Source: Armatimonadota bacterium
GTDB lineage: Bacteria; Armatimonadota; Fimbriimonadia; Fimbriimonadales; Fimbriimonadaceae
NCBI GenBank assembly: GCA_017303935.1
Contig: JAFLBD010000001.1
Span: 496,001 to 560,000 of the forward strand
Direction: 5' to 3'
Length of the DNA: 64,000 bases
The notes under the pieces were generated by a model. That model was not told where the DNA came from. It made no database searches and worked only from the letters and a program-made list of their open reading frames with translations. The number at the start of each line of letters is the position of its first letter. Position 1 is the stretch's first letter. Below, one piece after another: positions 41,878-49,306 of this stretch. Position numbers and translations under genes: made by a program.

Positions 41878-44466
41878 CTAAATCGATCCGCCGACAAACG
41901 TCTGAACTGAACTCGGCGGCAGCACCGCTGATAACTTGTATTCGCCTTCTTTTGCTTGGACAGAATTGCCACCCCAATCGAGTGTCGATCCCCATAGCCC
42001 CCGAACGGTGAGCTGAATGGCGATTGACTTATCGGCTGGGTTTTCGATGGTGAGCTTGAACCAAGACTTTTGAATGTCAAGTTCAAGTTCAAGAATTTTG
42101 CCAAAACTCGCTTCAAACTCGGCGCCGATCTGCCGCAATACCACCCGCCGGCCGACACCGTCCCACGGTTGCACTTTGTAGCTATTCTCATCCGATTGGA
42201 AGTGGCACCCAAAAGTGAATACGCCTTCTTTTCCGGCTGGCAAAACGTATGCGCCTACTTCCTGAATGTAGTGGTAGTAGCCAATCCCGGAAGTTCCAGT
42301 GTAGGGGTTGTATCCAAAATGCTTGCTGCTAGGATCAGGGCAGTAGCACATGCTCGCAGCGCCATCGCCGCGAACAAGAGCCCACGGACCCAGCATCCCG
42401 CCAAAGGCAATTCGCATATAGACATCAGGAAGAGCAAGGTAGTCCCGATCTAGTCCGTGGAAGAAGCTCAGCGCGTTCGGTATGTTGGTGTGTCCAAGGC
42501 AAGTTTCCCCTCGGTCGATCAGAGCATTCTTCCAAGTTATGTCGGTCCCGTCCCAACTCCTCTTGTCGCTGCCGTACCACCACCAGCTTGGTGCCAATGA
42601 GCGCGCCGCAAACGAACACCGGAGGGTCCGTTCCATATGTTCGTCATCGTCCAGCACAAGGCCGGCAGTGTAAACCGCTTCAAATCCGCTTGTATCCAGC
42701 ACCGATTCCCCAGCATAGGGGTATTGAAGTTTGACCATCTCACTGGCCTTCTGTGTGACGTGCTGCTCGAGCTTCAGGAACAGGTTGTCCATTCCTTCTT
42801 CGGTCAAGTCTTCGAGGATTCGGTAGACCCGCGGATATCCCAAAATTCCGACAGAATGGATGTAGTTTCTCCATCCAAACTGGAACATTGCGAGTGCAGT
42901 CTCGGCTGCACGAATCAAATATTTTTCAGGGCGATGCTTGGTATCACCCGATGCCTTTGCGATTTGGTAGAGCGTGTGATGCAGCGCAAACACGGGCGGG
43001 TAAGTCATTGGACGACCAAAGTAGCTTGCGAGCTTTCCGTTTTCCGCTAGCACGCTACCGACAGACATATCGCCCGGATTTTGTACTACTTTGAGCAAGA
43101 ATTCATCTACATAGGCGTCTAGAATCTTGATTTCTTCGGATGATGGATAAAGTGAATTCTTCGCCGCCAAAAAGAGCGCATCGCTGACGGAACACTCGAT
43201 TGCAGAAGTACCTTTCGAGTACTCATCGAAGTTCGTATATGCCTCCCCGGAGTTTGTTTGGATCTGCACGATCGCGTGATTCAGGGGAGAAGACCCGTCG
43301 CGGCAAACTTGGTTTTGGACGATGTAATCCGCCCTTCGTTTGATGAGTTTGTCGATCGGCTCCGTGAACATCAAATGAACGTGACTATGCCGCCCAAAGC
43401 TATCCTCGAACGTCACTCTTGCGCGGCCAGGCTCCTTCGGTTTGACGAAGCAAAAGCCGCCTTCCTCATCTTCATCAGTTTGGATTTCGGCATCCCGGCT
43501 GACAAACCAACGCTTTGGAACTGCACCCTGCACTTCAACCGCGATTCCAACATCCGCCGGAGCCACCGCGCTGGGGAGAACACGGATCGCCGGTCGTCCG
43601 AGTGCGGTCATGGCCAGATTCACGCCGTCCTCGCGATCTCTTTCGGTCGGCACAAAGAGCACCTTAAAGGTTCGCCGGTCACCCGGTTCCAAGATCAAAC
43701 TGGTGTGGTCGTTCCACCATCGGGGCCAACCTTCACGCTCGACGGTCGCGCGGCTGTAGGCATAGACGACAGGAATGCCTTCCCATTGATGAGGCGTGGT
43801 TAGGCTGCTCGGAATCGAGGAGCAGAATTCCCATCCTCGATCATCTCCAGGGCAAACAAGGAGTCCTGGCGGCTCGCTCGTCATCCGCTGAGCATAGACA
43901 TAGCTCGCGGCGCCTCCGATATATTTGTGTACATATAGGCGCGAATTCCATAACTTTTTGAGCTGCTCGTCGTTCCAGCCGAATCCGTCATAGAAATTGT
44001 TCAGCGCCAGCGGAAATCCAAGTTCGCCGATTTCAACTGATATTTTCCCGCGGTTCCGAACCTCAATTTCCCAGACAACTTGAGGAATTGGTCCGCTTTG
44101 TTCATAGAACTTTCCGGTGACCTGGATATCGCTGATCAATGGAAAATCGTATTCAAAAGTTAAAGGAATCGCGCTAAAGGTGTCTTCATCGTCACTTGGG
44201 AGGGAAGTGTTAGAGGCACTGTTACGACTAAAAACCCAATGGTCCTCTGGCCCGGTTCTTACCCCCAACAAGATTGTCCCTGGAAGCAAGTCTTCAGATG
44301 TTTCTTCGCCAAATGGAATTGGCGGGAGAATGAACTGGAACTCCTCCCCTTCCTCCGGTAGCACGGGGTCTGCCGCCCAAAGCTGACTGATCCGGCCGCT
44401 CTGACCAAACTCCATCGAGATAAGGCTGCCGGAGAGTTCGGACCGGTCGTCGGAGAAGTCTTCCAT
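41878..44466 (-). CDS. Large DUF5695-like protein, probable glycoside-related
   Basis: 862 residues, no signal peptide or lipobox. The N-terminal ~400 residues are beta-rich, like a sugar-binding or sandwich domain. The second half is helical with aromatic and acidic motifs typical of alpha/alpha-toroid glycosidases: PYAGESVLDTSGFEAVYTAG, WWWYGSDKRSWDG, GHTNIPNALSFF, RIAFGGMLGPWALVRGDGAASM. It resembles the DUF5695 family from memory; the substrate is unknown. The protein seems to remain in the cytoplasm. TAAACT lies nine bases before the start. Confidence 0.55.
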   Translation of the reverse strand: MEDFSDDRSELSGSLISMEFGQSGRISQLWAADPVLPEEGEEFQFILPPIPFGEETSEDLLPGTILLGVRTGPEDHWVFSRNSASNTSLPSDDEDTFSAIPLTFEYDFPLISDIQVTGKFYEQSGPIPQVVWEIEVRNRGKISVEIGELGFPLALNNFYDGFGWNDEQLKKLWNSRLYVHKYIGGAASYVYAQRMTSEPPGLLVCPGDDRGWEFCSSIPSSLTTPHQWEGIPVVYAYSRATVEREGWPRWWNDHTSLILEPGDRRTFKVLFVPTERDREDGVNLAMTALGRPAIRVLPSAVAPADVGIAVEVQGAVPKRWFVSRDAEIQTDEDEEGGFCFVKPKEPGRARVTFEDSFGRHSHVHLMFTEPIDKLIKRRADYIVQNQVCRDGSSPLNHAIVQIQTNSGEAYTNFDEYSKGTSAIECSVSDALFLAAKNSLYPSSEEIKILDAYVDEFLLKVVQNPGDMSVGSVLAENGKLASYFGRPMTYPPVFALHHTLYQIAKASGDTKHRPEKYLIRAAETALAMFQFGWRNYIHSVGILGYPRVYRILEDLTEEGMDNLFLKLEQHVTQKASEMVKLQYPYAGESVLDTSGFEAVYTAGLVLDDDEHMERTLRCSFAARSLAPSWWWYGSDKRSWDGTDITWKNALIDRGETCLGHTNIPNALSFFHGLDRDYLALPDVYMRIAFGGMLGPWALVRGDGAASMCYCPDPSSKHFGYNPYTGTSGIGYYHYIQEVGAYVLPAGKEGVFTFGCHFQSDENSYKVQPWDGVGRRVVLRQIGAEFEASFGKILELELDIQKSWFKLTIENPADKSIAIQLTVRGLWGSTLDWGGNSVQAKEGEYKLSAVLPPSSVQTFVGGSI

Positions 44467-44475
44467 TGTGGACAG

Positions 44476-44481
44476 AGTTTA
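44476..44481 (-). promoter_or_regulatory. Candidate -10 (TAAACT) before the DUF5695-like gene
   Basis: On the minus strand TAAACT is followed by nine bases and then the ATG at 44466. No Shine-Dalgarno is visible. Confidence 0.4.
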
Positions 44482-44507
44482 CACGCGGAATCTGATCGCG
44501 CAAGGGG

Positions 44508-44690
44508 TCAGCGTGCTTTCTTCAACAAAGTGAATGCCGCGTAAAATTCGAGTGCGGCAAAAATCCCGAGCAGCAATGCCAAATGCCTGCGCCCGGCATC
44601 AGTTGTGAGCATGAGCCCGTACGAGGCAGTGACGATGCCAAACAGCATCAAAGCTTGCCCTAAAAACACACGAACATTTCCGACTTTCAT
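44508..44690 (-). CDS. Tiny two-helix membrane protein (60 aa)
   Basis: 60 residues: a short basic N-terminus, two hydrophobic helices (about 8-28 and 36-56) and a KKAR tail. Its ATG overlaps the stop of the upstream 59-aa gene (ATGA). That gene in turn overlaps ispG, so all three form one coupled unit. Function unknown. Confidence 0.55.
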   Translation of the reverse strand: MKVGNVRVFLGQALMLFGIVTASYGLMLTTDAGRRHLALLLGIFAALEFYAAFTLLKKAR

Positions 44691-44866
44691 CGCATCACCC
44701 TCGTTGTGAAATAGGCTCCGATCAACATGTCCATGATGCCCACAGCAACAAGGAACTGACCCATCATTTGCTGCTGATTCATCAATAACACGACACCGAC
44801 GATGGCGAAAATCAGCCCAATCACCATCAACGCGAGAATCGCGACCGGACTCATGCCAGTTCTCAT
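44687..44866 (-). CDS. Tiny two-helix membrane protein (59 aa)
   Basis: 59 residues from the ATG at 44866, which overlaps the ispG stop (ATGA). A methionine at position 5 is an alternative start. Helix one (about 7-29), a QQQMMGQ turn and helix two (about 36-54) end in TTRVMR. It resembles the 60-aa protein that follows in size and topology, and the two could be partners or diverged duplicates. No family recognised. Confidence 0.55.
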   Translation of the reverse strand: MRTGMSPVAILALMVIGLIFAIVGVVLLMNQQQMMGQFLVAVGIMDMLIGAYFTTRVMR

Positions 44867-46158
44867 TGAAGCACCTTGATCGGGGTTTGGGTCGTCTCCG
44901 AAGTTGGCTCAGTCCAAATCCCGTCCGCCTTGAGCAATGCGATCAATTCGGCAACACCGTTTTCTTGAGGGATGCCGTGCTTGACCGGCTCGCGCTTTCG
45001 ATAGAGGGTGATCTTGCCTCCAGCCGCGCCAACATAGCCGTAGTCTGCATCAGCCATTTCTCCAGGCCCGTTGACAATGCAGCCCATCACAGCGATATCC
45101 AAACCGACCAGGTGTTTGGTGGCTTCCCGAACTTCGCGAAGCACAGTAGGAAGGTTGAATTTCGTCCGTCCGCAACTGGGGCAAGCGATGTACTCGACCT
45201 TGGTCTTTCGAAGTCCAAGGGATTGCAAAATGTCGTAGCAGACCGGAATTTCCGCGACTGGATCTTCACTCAGGGATACGCGAATCGTGTCCCCGATCCC
45301 CTCCATAAGTAGCGTTGCGATCCCCGCAGTGGACTTGATTCGAGCGTAGTCGCCATCACCTGCTTCGGTCACTCCGAGGTGAATCGGATAATCCATGCCC
45401 TCCTCGTCGAGCCGGGCCGCCAGAATTCGATTTGCCGCCACCATTACAGGAACCCTGCTGGCCTTGACCGAGATATTGAGATTTTCGTATCCGTGCTTGC
45501 GGCAGAGCTTGAGATACTCCATGGCGCTTTCAACCATGCCAGCCGGAGTGTCGCCGTAAGTCACCAGGATCCGTTCGGACAATGAACCGTGGTTCGTGCC
45601 AATCCGCATGGCGATGTCGCGCTTCTTGCAGGCTTCAATCACGGGGACGAGAGATTCTTCAATTGCATCAATCTCATCGCGCCATTCCGCATCCGAATAG
45701 GCGAGTTCTGCACGAAGCTCATCGACACCCTTTTCTTCTGCTCGGCCGCGAAGGTCCAGGCTCTCTGCGCCAACAGCAGAAGATCGGCTGCCATGGCGTT
45801 TGAATACGAAAAGTCCAGGATTGAGCCGCACTTCATCCACGTATTTGGCGGCTTCCACGGCGATATCAGATCCTTGATGGTGGACATCCGCTGTCAGTGG
45901 AACGGCTTTGTATTGTTCGCGAACTTTGGCAGAAATCTCGCCCAGGCAAGCGGCCTCGCCCAAGGTAGGGGTGGTAACTCGAACGAGTTCGCAACCGACT
46001 TTGTGCAACGCGATGATCTCTTCGACGCAGGCTTCGATGTTGCGGGTCTCTTCCGTGATCATCGACTGCACCAAGATGGGGTGGTCGCCGCCCATCCAGA
46101 CGTCACCCACCCGGACTGCGCGGGTTTTACGGCGGGGAAAACTGCCAGTGAAACTCAT
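44863..46158 (-). CDS. ispG: 4-hydroxy-3-methylbut-2-enyl diphosphate synthase
   Basis: 431 residues. The N-terminal TIM barrel begins [22 protein letters not shown], with [15 protein letters not shown] and [10 protein letters not shown]. The C-terminal iron-sulfur domain has the 4Fe-4S cysteines C326 and C329 (ACPSCGR) and C360 ([20 protein letters not shown]). It performs the penultimate step of the MEP isoprenoid pathway, reducing MEcPP to HMBPP. The insertion after RLNPGLF (about 40 residues before IEESLVPVI) is of the longer type seen in some phyla. It is followed by two coupled micro-membrane genes. Confidence 0.97.
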   Translation of the reverse strand: MSFTGSFPRRKTRAVRVGDVWMGGDHPILVQSMITEETRNIEACVEEIIALHKVGCELVRVTTPTLGEAACLGEISAKVREQYKAVPLTADVHHQGSDIAVEAAKYVDEVRLNPGLFVFKRHGSRSSAVGAESLDLRGRAEEKGVDELRAELAYSDAEWRDEIDAIEESLVPVIEACKKRDIAMRIGTNHGSLSERILVTYGDTPAGMVESAMEYLKLCRKHGYENLNISVKASRVPVMVAANRILAARLDEEGMDYPIHLGVTEAGDGDYARIKSTAGIATLLMEGIGDTIRVSLSEDPVAEIPVCYDILQSLGLRKTKVEYIACPSCGRTKFNLPTVLREVREATKHLVGLDIAVMGCIVNGPGEMADADYGYVGAAGGKITLYRKREPVKHGIPQENGVAELIALLKADGIWTEPTSETTQTPIKVLQ

Positions 46159-46232
46159 GAGACTTCTGGGAGTGTACTACGAACAGAATCAACCACTCAT
46201 TCCCAGCCTGTCACAGCGGAATCCAGAGATTG

Positions 46233-46260
46233 TTAACACGATCTTAATAATCTCTTAACA
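46233..46260 (+). promoter_or_regulatory. Pho box: three TTAACA-type repeats upstream of pstS
   Basis: TTAACA at 46233-46238, TTAATA at 46244-46249 and TTAACA at 46255-46260 are each separated by exactly five bases (11-bp phase). This is the spacing and sequence bound by PhoP/PhoB-type response regulators. It lies 101 bases before the pstS start and upstream of a candidate promoter (TTGGAA, then TACGCT after 18 bp). Phosphate-starvation induction is the natural reading. Confidence 0.75.
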
Positions 46261-46276
46261 GGTTCAATTTGAACCT
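46260..46276. repeat. 17-bp palindrome next to the Pho box
   Basis: AGGTTCAA at 46260-46267 and TTGAACCT at 46269-46276 form a perfect palindrome around one base, starting at the last base of the Pho box. It could be an additional operator. No T-run follows. Confidence 0.45.
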
Positions 46277-46360
46277 AAACGGGCGAATTTTGGAGTCTTG
46301 GAACCGGGAATCTGCCCTAGGTACGCTAGTCTGTGACGGACTACGTCAGGAAAGCTAAAA

Positions 46361-47404
46361 ATGAACAAGTGGTTTTTTCCAGTGCTGGTCAGCTTTGCGG
46401 TTACTCTAGCGGGTATCTCGGGTTGCAGTAGCACGACTACGACATCAACGACTTCGACCGACGAGAAAGACGGCAAGCCAGCCGCGACATCTGCGCTGAA
46501 GGGTGCGATCAAAATTGATGGCTCCAGCACGGTGTACAAGATCACGGCATCGGTCGCCGAGAAGTTCATGGACGCCAATCCAGATGTGGATGTGACCGTT
46601 GCGGTCAGCGGTACCGGCGGCGGATTCAAGAAGTTCATCGCCAAAGAAACGGACATTTCGAACGCTTCTAGGACAATCGAAGAAGATGAAATCGCCGACG
46701 CAAAGACTGCGGGTGTGGAATACGTCGAAGTTCCGATCGGATACGACGGATTGACCCTGGTCGTCAACAAGCAAAACGACTGGGTTGATCACTTGACCAC
46801 AGCAGAACTCAAGAAGATTTTTGAAGAAGGATCAACCGTTAAGACTTGGAAGGACATCCGAGCGACATGGCCTGCCGAGCCGATCAAGCTCTATTCGCCA
46901 GGCACAGACTCCGGCACATTCGACTTCTTCACAGAAGTCATCACTGGAAAGAAAGGCAATATGCGTAAGGATGCCAGCTTCAGCGAAGATGACAACCAAC
47001 TCGCAAAGGGTGTTGGCGGAGACAAGGGCGGCCTCGGATTCTTTGGAATCGCTTACTACGAAGCCAATATGGATACTTTGAAGGCTGTTCCAATTGATGC
47101 TGGTTCTGGTCCAGTCGAACCAAACTTCGACAACGTGCTTTCGCTGAAATATCAGCCGCTCAGCCGCCCAGAATTCATCTACATCAGCAAGACTGCTTTC
47201 GACCGACCAGAAGTCAAGGCGTTCGCCGAATTCTACATCGGAGCCGAAGGCCAAGCTACGGTGAAGGAAAGCGGTTATGTACCGTTTAAGTCGGAAACCT
47301 ACACTCGAATCCAAAAGATGTTTGCTGATGGCAAAACCGGATCGCACTTCCAAGGAATGCGCGGCAAGCCAGTCGAAGATGTCTTGACAGCAGCCGGATA
47401 TTAA
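46361..47404 (+). CDS. pstS: Phosphate ABC transporter substrate-binding lipoprotein
   Basis: 347 residues. The lipoprotein signal MNKWFFPVLVSFAVTLAGISG ends at Cys22; a Ser/Thr linker follows. The PBP-like_2 domain has phosphate-contact motifs IDGSSTVYKI, SGTGGGFKKF, ISNASR and SPGTDSGTFDFF. It captures orthophosphate outside the inner membrane and feeds PstCA. AGGAAAG precedes the start. The gene is 18 bases before pstC. Confidence 0.95.
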   Translation: MNKWFFPVLVSFAVTLAGISGCSSTTTTSTTSTDEKDGKPAATSALKGAIKIDGSSTVYKITASVAEKFMDANPDVDVTVAVSGTGGGFKKFIAKETDISNASRTIEEDEIADAKTAGVEYVEVPIGYDGLTLVVNKQNDWVDHLTTAELKKIFEEGSTVKTWKDIRATWPAEPIKLYSPGTDSGTFDFFTEVITGKKGNMRKDASFSEDDNQLAKGVGGDKGGLGFFGIAYYEANMDTLKAVPIDAGSGPVEPNFDNVLSLKYQPLSRPEFIYISKTAFDRPEVKAFAEFYIGAEGQATVKESGYVPFKSETYTRIQKMFADGKTGSHFQGMRGKPVEDVLTAAGY

Positions 47405-47422
47405 TTCGGTCAAAATCGAACC

Positions 47423-48355
47423 ATGATTAGCCAGCAGGCGAAAGGCAAGTCGATTTCGCGGACCCGCTCTAACCGGGCGATCCGCGAGTCGTTCCTTTCC
47501 CTGCTGTGCCTTTTTGCCACCCTAGTTTCGGTGCTGACGACGGTAGGAATTGTTGTCGCACTGGCCTACGAAACGATCCAGTTCTTCACCCATGTTTCGT
47601 TCAGAGAATTCGTCACCGCCAAAGAGTGGACTCCGAATTTCCAGAATCCGCAGTACGGAATTTGGGCACTTCTGAACGGCACTTTAATGATCGCACTTGG
47701 CGCAAGCCTGATCGCATTACCAGCGGGTTTGGCGATCGCTATCTATCTCTCGGAATACGCAAAGCCAGGCGTCAAGGCTCTGATCAAGCCCGCGCTTGAA
47801 CTCCTCGCCGGAATTCCGACCGTCGTTTACGGCTATTTCGGTCTTGCGGTGGTCACACCGTTTCTAAAGTCGATCAACCCAGCGTTTGAAACCTACAATG
47901 CCTTGTCAGGTGCTGTCGTGGTCGGAATCATGATCCTGCCACTCGTCGCTTCGTTGAGCGAGGACGCGCTCTCGAACGTTCCGTCTCGACTGCGAGAAGC
48001 CGCCTACGGATTGGGCGCGACCAAGGCCGAGGTCTCGACGACCGTGCTTCTTAAAGCGGGCTCAAGCGGAATCGTCGCGAGCTTCATTCTTGCAATCAGC
48101 CGGGCGATCGGCGAAACGATGGCCGTGACTCTCGCAGCAGGTCAGAACCCAACCGTAGCGTTCGATTTTTCCCGTGCGATCGGCACGATGACCGCGTACA
48201 TCGTCAGCGTCAGTTCGGGCGACGTGCCACGCTCCGGCCCAAGATATGAGTCGCTTTTCGCGGTGGGCATGACGTTGTTCTTGATTACCCTGGCCAGCAA
48301 CATTGCCTCCCAGGCAATCGTGAGGAGGATTCGCAAACACGATGTCGGTCAATAG
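47423..48355 (+). CDS. pstC: Phosphate ABC transporter permease PstC
   Basis: 310 residues with six helices. The binding-protein-dependent transport signature is EAAYGLGATKAEVSTTVLLKAGSSGIVAS; GIPTVVYGYFGL and SRAIGETMAV are PstC-type. It forms the membrane channel with PstA. A CAAAAT hexamer is six bases before the ATG. Its end overlaps pstA by 14 bases. Confidence 0.95.
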   Translation: MISQQAKGKSISRTRSNRAIRESFLSLLCLFATLVSVLTTVGIVVALAYETIQFFTHVSFREFVTAKEWTPNFQNPQYGIWALLNGTLMIALGASLIALPAGLAIAIYLSEYAKPGVKALIKPALELLAGIPTVVYGYFGLAVVTPFLKSINPAFETYNALSGAVVVGIMILPLVASLSEDALSNVPSRLREAAYGLGATKAEVSTTVLLKAGSSGIVASFILAISRAIGETMAVTLAAGQNPTVAFDFSRAIGTMTAYIVSVSSGDVPRSGPRYESLFAVGMTLFLITLASNIASQAIVRRIRKHDVGQ

Positions 48356-49211
48356 TGGCTACGCCGTTCCGCAAGCCCGAAAGGTCAAGAATCTGATCTT
48401 TGCTGGGTTGTGTTTGGTGAGCGTGATGATGGGGGTCATCATCCTCTTCATCGTGCTGTACGGTGCGATGCACACTGGAATCACCCGGGTTTCTCCGGAC
48501 TTTTTGGTGAAGCCGCCGAGCATGTCTAACCCCGACAAAGCGGGCGTCGGCCCTGCGCTTTGGGGATCGCTCTGGATCGTGGCACTGACACTGTTGTTTT
48601 CGGTGCCATTTGGGATCGCTGCAGCAATCTACCTAGAAGAGCTCACTCGCCCGAGCAAGTTCAAGAACTTTGTATTGGCCAACATCTCCAACCTGGCGGG
48701 CGTGCCATCGATCATCTACGGAATCTTGGGTTTGGCGGTATTTGTTCGCTGGCTCGGCATGGGGAATTCGATTCTGGCGGCGTCTCTCACCATGAGCTTG
48801 TTGGTCCTCCCAACAGTGATTTTGGTCACGCAAGAATCGCTGAGAATGGTCCCGCGGGCATACCGAGAAGCTTCACTAGCACTGGGCGCAACAAAGTGGC
48901 AAACACTATTCCGCCAAATTTTGCCCAACGCATTTCCAACCATTCTCACTGGCATCATCTTTTCCGCTTCGCGAGCCATTGGGGAAACCGCACCATTGAT
49001 CGTCGTGGGTGCGGTGGCATTTATCCGCAGAGCTCCGCAGGACTTGAGCAGTAGCTTCACCGTCATGCCGCTTCAGATCTATAACTGGTCCAAAGAGCCG
49101 ACTGCAGATTTCCAGCGAAACGCATCAGCAGCAATCGTGGTCCTGCTGGTCTCGCTGCTGACGCTCAATTTGATCGCAATCGTGCTCCGAAATAAGTACC
49201 GAAAGGTCTAA
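48342..49211 (+). CDS. pstA: Phosphate ABC transporter permease PstA
   Basis: 289 residues, six helices. The signature loop EASLALGATKWQTLFRQILPNAFP contacts the ATPase; GVPSIIYGILGLAVFV and SRAIGETAPLIVVGA are PstA-type. The usual next genes, pstB and phoU, do not follow; rsh does, after 95 bases. The ATPase must be encoded elsewhere. Confidence 0.95.
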   Translation: MSVNSGYAVPQARKVKNLIFAGLCLVSVMMGVIILFIVLYGAMHTGITRVSPDFLVKPPSMSNPDKAGVGPALWGSLWIVALTLLFSVPFGIAAAIYLEELTRPSKFKNFVLANISNLAGVPSIIYGILGLAVFVRWLGMGNSILAASLTMSLLVLPTVILVTQESLRMVPRAYREASLALGATKWQTLFRQILPNAFPTILTGIIFSASRAIGETAPLIVVGAVAFIRRAPQDLSSSFTVMPLQIYNWSKEPTADFQRNASAAIVVLLVSLLTLNLIAIVLRNKYRKV

Positions 49212-49306
49212 AACCCCCTATCAAGTTCGCGCGTTTTGCCGTAAGATAGAAGTTCTCCTGCACAATTTTCACCGGCGAGAATGGCAAGGAGGCCCACCTT
49301 TCGCCC

